A DNA stretch of 64,000 nucleotides, from assembly GCF_008326345.1 (NCBI RefSeq), contig NZ_BJEN01000004.1:1-64000 (forward strand), in the 5' to 3' direction. Every line of letters starts with the position of its first letter. Position 1 is the first letter of the stretch. Shown here piece by piece: positions 41,001-51,600 of this stretch. Made by a program: the position numbers and the translations under genes. Source of the stretch: Cutibacterium modestum (GTDB lineage: Bacteria > Actinomycetota > Actinomycetes > Propionibacteriales > Propionibacteriaceae). The notes beneath the pieces were generated by a model. The model saw only the letters and a program-made list of their open reading frames with translations. It did not search any database and was not told where the DNA came from.

Positions 41001-41404
41001 TGCTGGAGTTGCACGAGCACGTCAGTGAGCATGTCACCGTCGAGCCGACCTTCTTCTGCGACTTCCCGACTGACGTTTCTCCATTGACCCGTCAGCACCG
41101 TGATGATCCGCGGCTGGCCGAGAAATGGGATCTCATCATCTTCGGCTCCGAGGTGGGCACGGCCTACACCGAACTTGTCGATCCGGTGATTCAGCGGGAG
41201 CGGTTCACAGCTCAGTCCCTGCTGGCCGCAGGCGGCGATCCGGAGGCGATGGAGCTTGATGAGGACTTCCTGGAGGCCCTCGAATACGCGATGCCACCGT
41301 CTGGCGGTATGGGTATGGGGCTGGATCGTCTGGTGATGCTGCTGACGAATGCGTCAATTCGCGAGACAATTAGTTTCCCGCTGGTGCGTCCGCGCACCTC
41401 GTGA
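38042..41404 (+). CDS. lysX: Bifunctional lysylphosphatidylglycerol synthase / lysyl-tRNA synthetase
   Basis: 1120-residue LysX-type fusion. Residues 35-250 contain several membrane helices. A DUF2156 phosphatidylglycerol lysyltransferase domain spans about residues 265-600. An OB-fold anticodon-binding domain (from EMTVSGRVDACRDHGG) and a class II lysyl-tRNA synthetase follow, with motif 2 FEIGRNFRNEGAD and motif 3 GGMGMGLDRLVML. It charges tRNA with lysine and transfers it to membrane phosphatidylglycerol, lowering surface charge and sensitivity to cationic peptides. The start is GTG at 38042 with no clear ribosome site. Confidence 0.93.
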   Translation: MTSSHPVPETRAASDARPRTGSRSTPKPRATAVVVIPRLMNVAALLIVLRLVFSRTTWVAIANNAFSVFIFPIDGFGWAGVVVLLVLSDALSRRKRFAWWVSLIVFGLMWLVAATSFTLVISEVIMGGPTDTRKDIDLAGYLFNVFTVGWILVALLTRRRSFSAHTVRANLGRAIVVLVGGLLATGFIGWLLVSLTGGVGRPRNRLVHIITCILKGNEASIAQEPTSPHWVQGVVSFLLAVVLVAALVVILRSQRNIAMMSLSDELQLRRLLDENPADSLGYFALRRDKAVVFSHNGRAAVCYRTEAGVALASGDPVGPVDQWPGAIDAFLEIAHTYGWVPAVIGTSEEGATVWNHAGLKAMRIGDEAIISPATFNLDDPDLKPVRHTVTKLRAMGYTTRARRHEDIHPQELHSLIDLTDKWRQNGDERGFSMALSRLGDPLDGRCVMVEALYPDDGPRAGQTAGILSFTPWGNDGLSLDVMRRDLDGADNGVTELMVAGLMAAGSEIGIRRVSMNFAVFREAIEEGARVGASPVRRLNRWLVLVASKWFQIEQLYRSNVKYKPSWQTRYLNFTDTSDLGQVGLAMGIAEGQLDIPRWLYPVEPPPQPVYSTSGHPEIAEFLAEERTPSLPQRRLPEQVRTRMATRERLLESGVEAYPPDCKPDHQPGDVVTELTGQEMTVSGRVDACRDHGGVIFIDLFDWTGACQLVMERDAVGVNNLRDFRHTVSLGDHLVATGTVGASRNGTLSLKVTSWRLAAKSLRPLPSRRSGFNDPEAKVRQRYLDLIVNPGARDQLRARSNAIRAVRETLLSHDFIEVETPILQTIHGGANARPFRTHINAYDLELYLRIAPELYLKRLMVGGAGRVFEIGRNFRNEGADATHNPEFTMLEAYQAYGDYVQMRHLTQEMILSAARNAIGGTVVRGRDRTGVEHEIDLANKWHVVTVNEGISRGLGEEVTADTPKEKLIEYANKLGIATMPKWSRGDVVLELHEHVSEHVTVEPTFFCDFPTDVSPLTRQHRDDPRLAEKWDLIIFGSEVGTAYTELVDPVIQRERFTAQSLLAAGGDPEAMELDEDFLEALEYAMPPSGGMGMGLDRLVMLLTNASIRETISFPLVRPRTS

Positions 41405-41447
41405 GAGGCATAAGGGTTTGAACCCTGAAGTGAGATAGGGGAGTGCC

Positions 41448-42389
41448 ATGAGTAGCGATGACGATGCCAGCTGTTCCGACGGGGACGGCCACAAGGTGCT
41501 TGATTCGTCTCACGGCGCCCTGGCGTCGATGCGCGAATTGGGTGGGCGACCCTTCCATGTCGTGTACGACGATGCGAAAGGACCGGCTTCCAACGTTGAG
41601 GACCCCGTTGTTGTGCTCATGGCAGGGGCAGCAGCATCGAGTGACTTCTGGAAACCTGTTGTGGACCGCCTCCAGCCTCTTGACGTCATCGCCTACGACC
41701 GTCCAGGTCTCGGTGGGACCTCCTGGCCGGGGCGCTATCCCCAGTTGGATGAAGAGATCGCTAGCCTGACCGATCTCGTTGGTCTGATTCAAGGGCATGG
41801 GGACACCGGTCGCCCACGGAGGGTCATCCTCGTTGCCCATTCCATGGCGGCTTTCCATGCTGAAGCGTTTGCTCGAATCCATCCTGAGACTGTTGCCGGT
41901 GTCGTGTTCGTTGATCCTTCCGTGGAGTGGCCAACCCATCCGCCGCGTCGTCACAGCATCGCCTTGCCGAACGCGGTCTACAAAATCATGGGCTCGGTGG
42001 CGGGGCCGTTGGGTCGTAGTGCCTTCGCCATCGGTGTCATGGCGCAAACGATGAGGTCAGGTTCGGTGGTGTGGCATCAATTCCAGGAACACCGGCTTCA
42101 CCGGGTTTATAGCAGCCCTGACGCCATGGCGATGGCGGTGGCTGAATGGATGGGGTATGACCAGCAAGCATGGGACCTCATGGCCGTGCGTTCAAGGCAT
42201 ACTTGGCCAGATCTGCCGACGGTGTTGTTGTCGGCGGTGTATTCGGGCCAGGAGCAGGAACTGGCACTTCATGAACGCCTGGCCCAGATGCTCGCAGCGA
42301 GATTGATCGTGGTGGAAAACTCCCATCACCTCATGATGCTGGATAGGCCGAAGGCTATCGCCGATGCCATCCGTTCAGTGGTGAAGTGA
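41448..42389 (+). CDS. Alpha/beta hydrolase
   Basis: 313-residue alpha/beta-hydrolase-fold protein. The oxyanion region is VVLMAGAAASSDFW, the nucleophile elbow is VAHSMAAFHAE (AHSMA in place of the usual GxSxG), and the catalytic His lies in NSHHLMMLDRP. The acid is probably Asp in VFVDPSVEW or a later residue. There is no signal peptide. It follows lysX by 43 bases and may be co-transcribed. The substrate is unknown. Confidence 0.88.
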   Translation: MSSDDDASCSDGDGHKVLDSSHGALASMRELGGRPFHVVYDDAKGPASNVEDPVVVLMAGAAASSDFWKPVVDRLQPLDVIAYDRPGLGGTSWPGRYPQLDEEIASLTDLVGLIQGHGDTGRPRRVILVAHSMAAFHAEAFARIHPETVAGVVFVDPSVEWPTHPPRRHSIALPNAVYKIMGSVAGPLGRSAFAIGVMAQTMRSGSVVWHQFQEHRLHRVYSSPDAMAMAVAEWMGYDQQAWDLMAVRSRHTWPDLPTVLLSAVYSGQEQELALHERLAQMLAARLIVVENSHHLMMLDRPKAIADAIRSVVK

Positions 42390-42481
42390 CGCAAAGTCAC
42401 GTCGTCGGGGTGGCTCATTGGCCGAATGGCGGGGTGTTCCAGTAAACTGTCGGTGTTCTTGTTGCGGTAGCCGCGATGAGA

Positions 42482-42557
42482 CGGGGCGTAGCGTAGTGGC
42501 TAGCGCGCCTGCTTTGGGAGCAGGAGACCGCAGGTTCGAGTCCTGTCGCCCCGACCA
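42482..42557 (+). tRNA. tRNA-Pro (anticodon TGG)
   Basis: Acceptor arm CGGGGCG pairs with CGCCCCG; anticodon stem CCTGC/GCAGG encloses TTTGGGA. The discriminator is A and CCA is encoded at 42555-42557. It marks the left edge of the accessory island. Confidence 0.97.
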
Positions 42558-43517
42558 ATGTATTCCCCTGACAAGGGGAAATGCTTCCTGCCGAATTCAC
42601 GACGGGAACTATAGAGGGAACTTTTGATTCTGAAGATCCCCTCGGTTGCGGTGTAGCGGTTCCATTTGAGAGGAGTCGCGTCATGGCAGCCACTCGTCTT
42701 CCTAGTAGCGCTGATGGATGAGCGTGGGGCCATGGTGGATTTGCAGGGAGATTCCGCCGATTCGATAGATGCAAGCATCGGTGTCGAGCGTTGCTGGTGG
42801 GCGTGATTGACTGCGACTTAACCGAATACGCGGGCCAAACGCGTGCGGATTCATCCAGCGACGGCGCGACAGTTGAGCGCGACGCGGTCGGGCTTTGGGG
42901 TTGTCATGTGACAGCTTGGGTAAAGACTTTAGCGCGTCGATTTGCGATTTCTGACGCAGCGCCGGGGCAGATACGTGCCGCCAAGGCCTTGATAGCTGCT
43001 GGCGCTTCGTACGGGAGTCCTCTGAGTTGGAGGTGAGCGATCTGTCAGATCTCCTTCGCGATGCTAGTTGCCGCAACTCCGTGATGCTGTGCCAGAAGGC
43101 CCGGAAGGCCACCGGCAAAATCGCACTCAGGACCATGAGAGACGGGTACGGGTACCTGCGATGGTTTCTCCGGCAATCCCGAACGAAGCAGACGCGTCAG
43201 GCCGCCGCAGAGGCATACGGTATTCCGCCTAAGAGGGTCCACTGGGGCCACCAAAATCAGCGGCGGCGGAGGCAAGCGGACTCCACGAGCAGAGCTGACG
43301 CGTTCTCAGACGGGCGCTCTAACAGAGTTCGTTGGCGGGTCGGGGTGATGCAATCTCAAACTCGGAAGAACCCACGGCAGGCAAGCGTGGTTCCGGTCTG
43401 TCCTGTCCCCACCGGGGCTGAGGATATGTGGGTGATCACACGTCCTATGAACGTTCGTTTCGGTGAACAGGACGAGATGGGCAAAGAAAGCCAGGAAGTC
43501 GATGGATGGGTCGAAGC
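42558..43517. other. Gene-poor left end of the accessory island
   Basis: About 960 bases without a gene I can support. Open frames exist on both strands (for example plus 43027-43521 and minus 42702-43136), but their compositions are Arg/Gln-skewed and show no motif. It may be a degraded gene or integration scar. I could not find an integrase fragment or a second copy of the tRNA-Pro 3' end. Confidence 0.4.
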
Positions 43518-44977
43518 ATGAGCAAACACACGAACGCAGTTAGGGATTTCATGGTTTCCCACCCGTGGTGGTGCGCCCTCATTGTCGCCGTTATGGTTTT
43601 GATACCGAAAGCGGGAATATGGTTGGCTGCTGGTTTTTGGCTTGCGATCATTGGTAATCGCGTTGGACGTAAAGGTTCTTTACCTGCTGCTAAAGTGGCT
43701 GTGAAGACAGCCTCGTTGGGGTCATGGACGAATTATAACGTTGGGGATAATGTTACACGTTATGACGTTTTCGGGATGTGCTATTACACGGTTCCTAATT
43801 CCGTTATTGGGTCAACAGTGCTGTGTGTTGAGCGTGAACCTCAGAACAGCCACGATGAAAACGCGCTCAAGGTAAGTGTGAATGGTCATCATATCGGTTA
43901 CGTGTCGGTATGGGCTGCCGCTGAAATAGCTCCAGAATGGGACGCGCTTGGGGTGACGTCGATGGATGTTCACGGACGCGTAATGAGCATCCTCGACGCA
44001 TACGTCGAGGTGCCGACGAATGATGCCCTCCGTGCGACGCTCTCTCGACAAGGTGCGGGCGAGAGTCCACACCCCATGCTGCTTAGAGGCTACCCGCGGC
44101 CATTATCGTCGGTGTCCGCGAGTACGCAACTGCCAGTTCAGCCTTGGGGACCATGTATCCGCAACTACAAACTCGTAGCAATTAAGAAGTCTAAAGCTGG
44201 TATTACGCGAGTCTGTCTGTCTTGTGGCCACGACGGTAAACGTGAAAAGGCTCGACTGGATGATCTCGACGCTCAAGTAAGGCTCACTGTGAACCATAAA
44301 CTTGCCGTGTTTATCGACGGTATGCAGATCGGAATAGTCCCGGATGAGGTAAGGGAATCGTACCTCAAAGTGATCGAAGCGCTTCATGCCTCGGACCGAT
44401 GCTTGTCGGTCCGGCATCAATCTGGATGACGCGCCAGCACGGATTTCGAGCCGGGGCAAGCATCAAGTTGCCACTGCCCGATGAGGTAGCGACTCCTGTC
44501 TGAATGCCAAATGGACCAGTAGCTATCTTGCCGCGGGGGCGTAAGGTGCAAGTTACCCGTGAAGGGGACCACATGGAGACATTGCTGGGTCTGCTTGACG
44601 ACGAGCATTCTGTGCCGGTGGTGGCTCAACTTGGATCGTTTATAAAGCAACTTAAGACGACCCAGAAAACGGTGGTTGGCGTCAAAGTATGCGGTGAGAT
44701 GGTGGGCCTGTTGTCAACCCAGATGAGCCAGCACTTCCTTCCGGTCGTCGAAGCGTGCGAGGATGCAGGCATCGCTTTGGTGTGCCACGGCAGGGTCACC
44801 GGTAATCAGCTGAAAGTCGACCTTGTCCTCGAGGCCATCAAGGGCAGCGAACTACCGCCAGAGTGGATTGACGACAACGTCTATGGGCACGCCAAGAGGA
44901 TTGTCGACGTAGCGGAGGCTCCAATATCTTCGCCTTACCAGGGTGAATCTATCCACGACGATCTGGCCGCCGAGTGA
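43518..44977 (+). pseudogene. HIRAN-domain membrane protein, frameshift plus nonsense
   Basis: The first segment (from ATG 43518) has one membrane hairpin (residues 17-45) and a HIRAN-like domain (CVEREPQNSHDENALKVSVNG followed by IGYVSVWAAAEIAP). It ends at 44429. A one-base loss near 44395-44402 appears to break the frame. The frame that continues reads MLVGPASIWMTRQHGFRAGASIKLPLPDEVATPV and then meets TGA at 44501-44503, after which the same frame carries LPRGRKVQVTREGDH and a second HIRAN-like module (VVGVKVCGEMVGLLSTQMSQHFLP). The natural reading is one decayed gene of about 485 residues. Two separate small genes are the alternative. Confidence 0.65.
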
Positions 44978-45138
44978 TGCAACGGGTCCGGTCAAGTGCT
45001 GATGCGCCTCGCCGGGACGCATGCCAGCGTGACTGACCACGTCAGCCCATGACAATGGGAGGACGTTAATTTCTCAAGTCACCGAGTTGGCGATTCCAAA
45101 CAGTCATTGGTCGACATTCAAGGCCTCGGGCGTCGCAC

Positions 45139-47397
45139 TCAAGATTTGCTGGCTGCCCCGGACGATACAGAAGCGCTCAACAACGGGCTGGGCTGATCAT
45201 TCCAACTCACCACAAGCTCATCGCGGGCTCGCGACGCCGCCACGTACAGCAGCGACCGCTCCCGGAGCAGAGCCTGGTCTTTCTCATCCTGATCGAAGTC
45301 GTATGCCTTGATGCCCATGGGGATGGACCGCGAGGAGACCCCGAAGAGGTACACCTTGCTGAACTCGATGCCTTTGGCACGATGCATGGTCATGACGACC
45401 GGCGCCCCCGGCGGTATCGAACCGTGATCAACGGCTCGGGTCTGTACTCCCCGTTCATGCAGCGCATCTACTACTCGCTCGCGCTGTGACCGGTCCCTCA
45501 CCAGCACCGCCGTGGTCTCGGGTTGGCGACCCTTCGCCCATTGCCCGACGATCTTGGCCAGGACGTCGAACTCTTCGGTGATCGTCCCGCATGGGTGAAC
45601 GGTGACGTCGGGGCCGCGTCGAGCCGACCGGTACCCCGACAGTTTGTCGTCGTCAGCACCGTCCAAATCGACGTAGTTCCCGCCCTCGAGCACCCGGGTC
45701 GACCAGTGAAGGATCTGCGCCGTGGTGCGGTAATTGAGGGTGAGTCGCCGCGAACGGCCCCTCGTCATGATGCCATACCGAGACAGCACCAACCGATGCC
45801 CGTAAATGCGCTGGTGCGAGTCCTCAGCGATGAAGATGTCATTCGGACCCTCGGGCACGAGCGATCGGATGAGCCTCCAGTGGGCCGGGGCGAGGTCTTG
45901 GCCCTCATCGACAAGGACATGATCGGCGACGGCACTGTGGCGAGTGAGGTACTGCGCGGCAATAGCGGCCGCCTCCGCGAACGAAATCATGCCACCGATG
46001 CGAGAGTCGTCTCGGTACTTATTCACAAGCTCCCATACCGCATCACGATCGCGACGATTGAGTCGGAAACCCCGCCCGGGGCGTCGCGCCCGCAGATACT
46101 TCTCCTGGGTCGTGATGAGATTCGGCAGGATGATTTGCTCGTACTCAGTCTCGAGCAGTCGGTGGTGAGCTAGCCGCTCGGGCACCTCGCTTCGAGCCTG
46201 GTCGAGGACGTCGCGCCACAGCAGCGGCGACGTGCGCCCGGTCAAGTCGGTGCGAGGGGCTCCCAGGACCTCCTTGGCGGCCTCGGCGACGTCAGCTCCA
46301 GCATCTCGGATGACGGCGCTGACCAGGGCGTCAATACCGTTGATGTACACGCCTGGCTGTCCCAGTGCGGACGCCCGTGGCAGGGTCGGATCAAGGGACT
46401 TCAGGTTCTCGGACAGCTCATTGGCGAGGTTCTTTGTGAACGTTGTGATGATGATGCGGGCATCTGGGTTATCTCGAGCCAGCGATACTGCCCGGTGAAG
46501 GATGACAACTGTCTTGCCGGTTCCGGCCCCACCGCCCAGCCGAAACGACCCGTTCCACCGGCGGTTGACAAATTGACGCTGCGTCGGATGTAAGAACACT
46601 CGCCAAGCCCCGAAGTCTCCGTCCTCGATGACCCGTCGCAACTCGTCTTTACCTTCGATCATGGCGAAATCCATGGCCGCTGCAGGGCTGCGTAGGCTAT
46701 TGAGCAGCGCGGCGTCAGACTCGCGAGATACTGACGTCACCTCGTCCTTGCGGGGTGCCTGTGCCTGTTCCGTTCCGGGTTGTTCCGGTGGTTCGAGCAA
46801 TTCCTTGCGCACCTGGTCTGGCGTCATCCCGGAGGCCAGGCCGACGAGCGCGGCTTCCTGCCACCCACTGAGCCGCGCTGCCAGGTCGAGTACGGCGTCT
46901 TCACTGGTGAGGGTGAGTGCGGTATCGACGAGGCTGGCGTCGAGCCCAAGGGACAGCACTTCTGCCCGGTCGGCGGTGATGACGGGAGAAGACTTCCGGA
47001 CGGGGATGGCTGGTTCGTGTGGGGTAGCGGCGCTGACGTTTAGGTTGGGGGCGTCGGTGGACGGTTCGGCCCGCTTGATCTCAGGGATTCCGTTGAGAGG
47101 GTTGATGGCGAGTTCGATACGCGGGGCCACGTTATAGGCCTCGTCCTGGTTGTAAATGCCCTCGAGGACATAGTGGTTACGCCCCTCACCGGTGAGCTTG
47201 AACAGCACAGCGCGGAACTGCTTGTCGACGCGGCCGGTCCTTACTCTGCTGTCGCGGCAGTTTTCCACCTTCTCGATATGCAGGCCGGGCACCGCGTCAT
47301 CGGCGGCGAGTTTGGAAAGGAAGGTGAATGCTTTCGCCTTGAGGGATCCGTCGAGCTTGTTCGCCTGCTTCGACATGACGATCGTCGACTCAGCCAT
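45139..47397 (-). CDS. UvrD-like superfamily 1 helicase with N-terminal RelE/ParE-like segment
   Basis: 752 residues and uninterrupted. Residues 8-95 resemble a RelE/ParE toxin fold (VENCRDSRVRTGRVDKQFRAVLFKL, YVLEGIYNQDEAYNVA). A spacer follows, then SF1 helicase motifs: Walker A GGAGTGKT (Lys 295), Walker B/II DEGQDLAPAHW, motif III-like TLNYRTTAQI, motif V MTMHRAKGIEF and motif VI YVAASRARDEL. No nuclease domain is evident. AAGGA lies five bases before the ATG, and the start overlaps the preceding gene by eight bases. It is the last gene of the defence-like operon and the only one without a lesion. Confidence 0.85.
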   Translation of the reverse strand: MAESTIVMSKQANKLDGSLKAKAFTFLSKLAADDAVPGLHIEKVENCRDSRVRTGRVDKQFRAVLFKLTGEGRNHYVLEGIYNQDEAYNVAPRIELAINPLNGIPEIKRAEPSTDAPNLNVSAATPHEPAIPVRKSSPVITADRAEVLSLGLDASLVDTALTLTSEDAVLDLAARLSGWQEAALVGLASGMTPDQVRKELLEPPEQPGTEQAQAPRKDEVTSVSRESDAALLNSLRSPAAAMDFAMIEGKDELRRVIEDGDFGAWRVFLHPTQRQFVNRRWNGSFRLGGGAGTGKTVVILHRAVSLARDNPDARIIITTFTKNLANELSENLKSLDPTLPRASALGQPGVYINGIDALVSAVIRDAGADVAEAAKEVLGAPRTDLTGRTSPLLWRDVLDQARSEVPERLAHHRLLETEYEQIILPNLITTQEKYLRARRPGRGFRLNRRDRDAVWELVNKYRDDSRIGGMISFAEAAAIAAQYLTRHSAVADHVLVDEGQDLAPAHWRLIRSLVPEGPNDIFIAEDSHQRIYGHRLVLSRYGIMTRGRSRRLTLNYRTTAQILHWSTRVLEGGNYVDLDGADDDKLSGYRSARRGPDVTVHPCGTITEEFDVLAKIVGQWAKGRQPETTAVLVRDRSQRERVVDALHERGVQTRAVDHGSIPPGAPVVMTMHRAKGIEFSKVYLFGVSSRSIPMGIKAYDFDQDEKDQALLRERSLLYVAASRARDELVVSWNDQPSPLLSASVSSGAASKS

Positions 47398-48656
47398 GGT
47401 GTCCTTCCCTCGACGCCATGCTCTCCAGCGCCGTCGTGATGTCGTGTGCCGTCGGGCGTACCAGTGTCCATCCGTCTTCGGCCAGCAAGTCCTCGTCGTC
47501 GGGCTCCGGTGCGAAGATTACTGCTATACGCGAATCGGGCCATGCCAGGTCAACCATGATGCCCTCTGAACCGATCTCTTCACCGGCCATCGGCTCAGGT
47601 ACCCCCCTGTGCCGCGAGATCCTCCAGCAGCCCGGGAAGCTCGGGTGTGGCCAGCGAGGGTCCGAGGTTCTTGATGACAGTGGGCCAGGGGGTCTGGGCA
47701 ATGTCTATCACGGGATCGGTGACGGCCGCCTCCTGCCCACTCGGCTCCTGCGGTTTGACACAGCCGAGGATGACCGTCTGGTCCGATGCATCGCGCAGCA
47801 TGAGTGCGTTGCTCAGCGCAAGCCACCGATGCCACGCGCCTAAGAAAGCGGAATTGTTGACGGCGTCGTCGTCGAGAACAACGCAGATGTCGCTAGCCGG
47901 GGGAAAGCTGCTCGCTCGTAGTCGGGTCCGAATACTCAAGGGGCCGTCCTGGTGCCACCAGGCGCGCGCAGCCTCAGGGTTACCCCGCTGACTGTCGTGG
48001 AGATCTTCCTGTTTCACAGCGGCGATGGGCACTGCGGAATCGATGTAGCCATCTGGGGCGCTATTCGTCGAAAAGAACATCGGGATCGCCGAGGCGAAGT
48101 GCTTGAGAGCCTCCAGCGGCTCTCCCCGCATCCAGTACTCCAAGAGTGCGAAAGGCCCACCAGTCACGGCTCGCACGGCATCGGGGGTGTAGTCATACAG
48201 GCTAATGAGCTTTGACGACACTGAGGCATTGAACCATTCGGGCGCGGCCGGATCCCGTCCGGCCTCGAAGTCATTGACGTCGTCTAGCGTGACCGCCAGC
48301 ACCTCAACCCCAAGGTTGCGCAGCCCAGCGCGCTTCTCGGCGTCGTCGCGCACCCGGTTGCACTCCGGGGTTGCGTGGAAGGTCGCCCCGCCGGTGAAAA
48401 TCGCCAGATCTGGACGGTCACCACCGCGCAGGACGAAATCGGGTTTGCAGCCGGGCATGAGTACTTGAGGTTGCAGGGTGTACAGCACTTGCCCGATGCG
48501 CACGTTGATGACGTTGCCGCCGGGTCCATAATTTTGGGATACCGTCGCGTTAAGCCTACGCGCAAGAGCCATGAAGGATTTTCGGAAACGCGACTCCAGG
48601 TAGGACTCGTCGTCGGAGCTGATAGTAGGGGGCGTGGTGGCAATCCCCCAGGTCAT
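47390..48656 (-). pseudogene. Defence-operon protein of unknown family, frameshifted
   Basis: About 420 residues when repaired. The first frame (48656 to about 47600) starts directly after the helicase stop codon. It carries VEVLAVTLDD, a GPFALLEYWMRGE segment and VVLDDDAVNN. At a run of six C (47602-47607 on the plus strand) it shifts into a stop. With five the next frame reads VPEPMAGEEIGSEG followed by MVDLAWPDSRIAVIF and a Gly-Trp-rich end (EDGWTLVRPTAHD). That end has the look of a Vsr/DUF559-type nuclease fold, but this is a weak call. No PLD motif typical of DrmC was found. It overlaps the downstream UvrD gene by eight bases. Confidence 0.6.
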
Positions 48657-51600
48657 CTAGGTGCCAGGCGCATCGCCGCCGGGCAGCCCCATGAGAACCT
48701 TGAGGCAGTCCTCGGCTTTGGCGCGTGAGACGTATCGGGCTTCGCGGGCGGACGCCATCGGCAGCAGGCAGCGGTGGCAGGCGAGTCGCCCCTCGTCCTT
48801 GCATTGGCAGTCGCGCACAATCTCGAAGGCGCGGCGCAGAGCCGCCCACACGTTCTGGGGATCAGTGAATTCGGCTAGATAACCAGTCCCGCCCGGGACA
48901 AGGTCGTGCAGCAGCAATGCATCGCGGGTTCTGCCGTCGACTGGTTCTTTGATCGCCATGATGCCCAGATGGTCAGGAGTTCCACCGAACTGCTCGCGCA
49001 ATCCAAGCAGGAGGGCTGCGCGCAGGCTCGGCAAAGCGAACATATCGCCAGTGACAATCGAGGCTGGCAACGGGAGGACGACGGCTTGAGTCGTCAGTGA
49101 CCTGGTGAGCGCGACTGTGCGCACGTGCTCGTCGAGGTCATCGCGGTAGCGGCACCACGGCCGATGCTCGGAACGGTGATTCGTTCCGGTGGTGCTGTCG
49201 AGGTGTCCGCAGCCTTCGCAGACGCGGAACAGGGGAGTATGGCACTGGAAACCAGCCATCTGCCGGCTTGGGGCGCTGGGTGTCTCCTTGCCCAGGTTGA
49301 TCCAGCGCAGGTCCATCCGGTCAAGGTATCGAGCGCCGAATTCGGTGTGTTGCACGTACCACTCGCTGCGAACTCGTGACGGATCGATGTCAGCGGCCGG
49401 CACGATGGTGAAGTTCGTCTGGGTACGCTCCTCGTGGGCGTCGTCGATGCGTGACTCGTCGCGCTTGATGGCCGCAGAAGTGCGCGTCAGCTCCACAACC
49501 TCCAGGTGCTGTCCCGTGTCCTGGATGCGGTGATCGTGGCATCGTGGACACTCTGTCGGGGCGCCGTCGAGGCGTTGATCGACGGTGTATCCGCACGAAG
49601 GGCACACTGCCAGGGTGTAGATGGACTCGCTATCTCGTCCGAGGTCGATGGCGTCAATAGTGATGGCGTGGCCCATGGCGTAGAAGGTCGCTCCAGGGGC
49701 GAAATCTCGCAACGCCGCAGCACTTCCACGCGAGAAAGATGCCGTCTCGTCCTGGTAGTCGTTGCTGTCGGGATCGTACCAACTCAGGCTCACATCGAGT
49801 TCCACTGAGTCGTCGACGAGGGTGTAGTTGGGGAAGAGCCCGTACTCCTCAAGGGTCGCTATCCAGTATTCCTGGGTTGCTTTGCCCCGCAGCTTGTGGA
49901 TCCACTTGATGGTCGCCTCGGCGTCTGCGAAAGCTTGGCGGTCATCTTCTCCAGCGTTGGGGATGTTGGCCTTTTGCCGTAGCTCGGGCAAACTCGCCTC
50001 AATGGTCTGGCGTCGATGCTCCAACTCCTCCAAAGTTCGCGTCCACCTCGTCGCAGCGGCAAATACCTGCTCGGCGAGCCTGCTGGTGCGCTTACCGGCC
50101 ACCGGCGTGGCCCAGGCGCGCAGGTCCTCCACGGAATCGGCGCGCAGGTGCGCAAAGGTGGACAGAAAACGGTCCAGGTGCTCGTCAACGTCGGTTTCGG
50201 CATAGTCGACGAGGCTGGCGAGGAAGCCACCGTCGTCACCGTTCATAGCAGCACCCGAAGTATGCGGATGAATGGCGCCCGGGTCGCGAGCCAACTCGTC
50301 ACTCAGATGCGCCAGGTACTGCCGACGCAGGATTTCCCCGGCGCTGAGATAGGTGGCCGGAGGACGCACCTGGCCGTTAATCATTGACGTCGGGTCGCCC
50401 AGCCGGGGCAGGTGTTCGCCACGACCCCTGACCATGGTGACGTCGAGAGCGCTGCCCGTCGCGCGGCCAGCTCGACCAATCCGCTGCACATAGTTGGCTA
50501 CGTTGCGTGGCAGCGATGACAAGAACACCGTCGACAGGTCGCCAATGTCGATACCCATCTCAAGGGTAGGCGTGGCGACGAGGACATTGGGTGCCGAGGG
50601 ATCCATCGAGCCAGCCTTGAAACCGTTCTCGTATTCCAGCCGCTGCTGATCCGAGAGCATCGAGGTGTGCTCGCGGGCGACGATGCGTCGCGGGTCACTG
50701 GTTCGATAGAAGCCGCGATAAAAGTTATCTGGTGCCATCGGCGCGGAGGCCAGTTGGCCGTCGCAGTTTCCATTGAGGCACGGAGCGCCGGTGAGTTGAC
50801 GCACGGTGTCAGGGCTGCCCGGGTGCACCGCTTGACACAGATCACAGCGCAGCAAGATGACGGATTCGCGCAACTCCTTGTCGAGGGTCGCCCGTACGAC
50901 GATCCTCTCATCGGGAATCGCGTACACAGTCGCCTGTGCCTGGGTCGTCGTCGCTTCCAGGACGCCGGCGTGGTGCAAGCATTCTAGTAGCGACCTGACC
51001 AACCGGGCCCCATGACCCGCAGAGACGCCGAGAACCCGTCCAGTCCACCGGGCGTACCAACTCTGGCCGTCGGTGACATTGTCGAGCTGTTCGTGACGGA
51101 CACGCTGGCCGCCGACTCGCGGAAAGGCCGGGGCGGAACGGCCGGGAGGGAAAGCGGGCATTCCGTCTTGCCGACGGCGTCCTCCCCATAGGTGCCAGCG
51201 CGCACCGTCGTGGTCCAGGTAAGCCTGCAGCCACGGATGGTTGATACCTCCTTGGACGCGGATGCGCTCGAGAACCCCGCGGACCCAGGACACCATCTGC
51301 TTGTCGGCCAGGCCTGCCAGGGTCCCGACCAGGTCGTCTTCACTGTGTCCCAGGGCGTCGCGGCCAATATCGACCATGTTGGTGAAGGACCCGGCGTTCA
51401 CCTCGACGCAGATCGAGCCGGTCTGTTCCAGGGTGCGCCCGTACCTGCTTTGCAGGCCAAGTTCGAGGATCGCGTCGAAGGTGAGGCGGTTGCGGACTCG
51501 GGCGAGAATCGCCTTCGGCACTGTCGTGTCGCGGTCCGAGCGTCAGAATTCCTCGAAGTTGTGATGTTCGGCGAGTTCGGTGGGTAACAGGCGATAGCGC

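Noticed and set aside
42702..43136. Minus-strand open frame of 144 residues
   Set aside because: No motif and Arg/Ser-rich, like a chance frame in high-GC DNA.
43027..43521. Plus-strand open frame of 164 residues near the island's left edge
   Set aside because: Composition is Arg/Gln-skewed, without a ribosome site or motif, and it overlaps the HIRAN gene start.
51521..51545. Separate gene starting at GTG 51521 after the helicase
   Set aside because: The same frame continues through the TGA, the gap is only eight codons, and helicase motifs V/VI lie in the second part, so one interrupted gene fits better.
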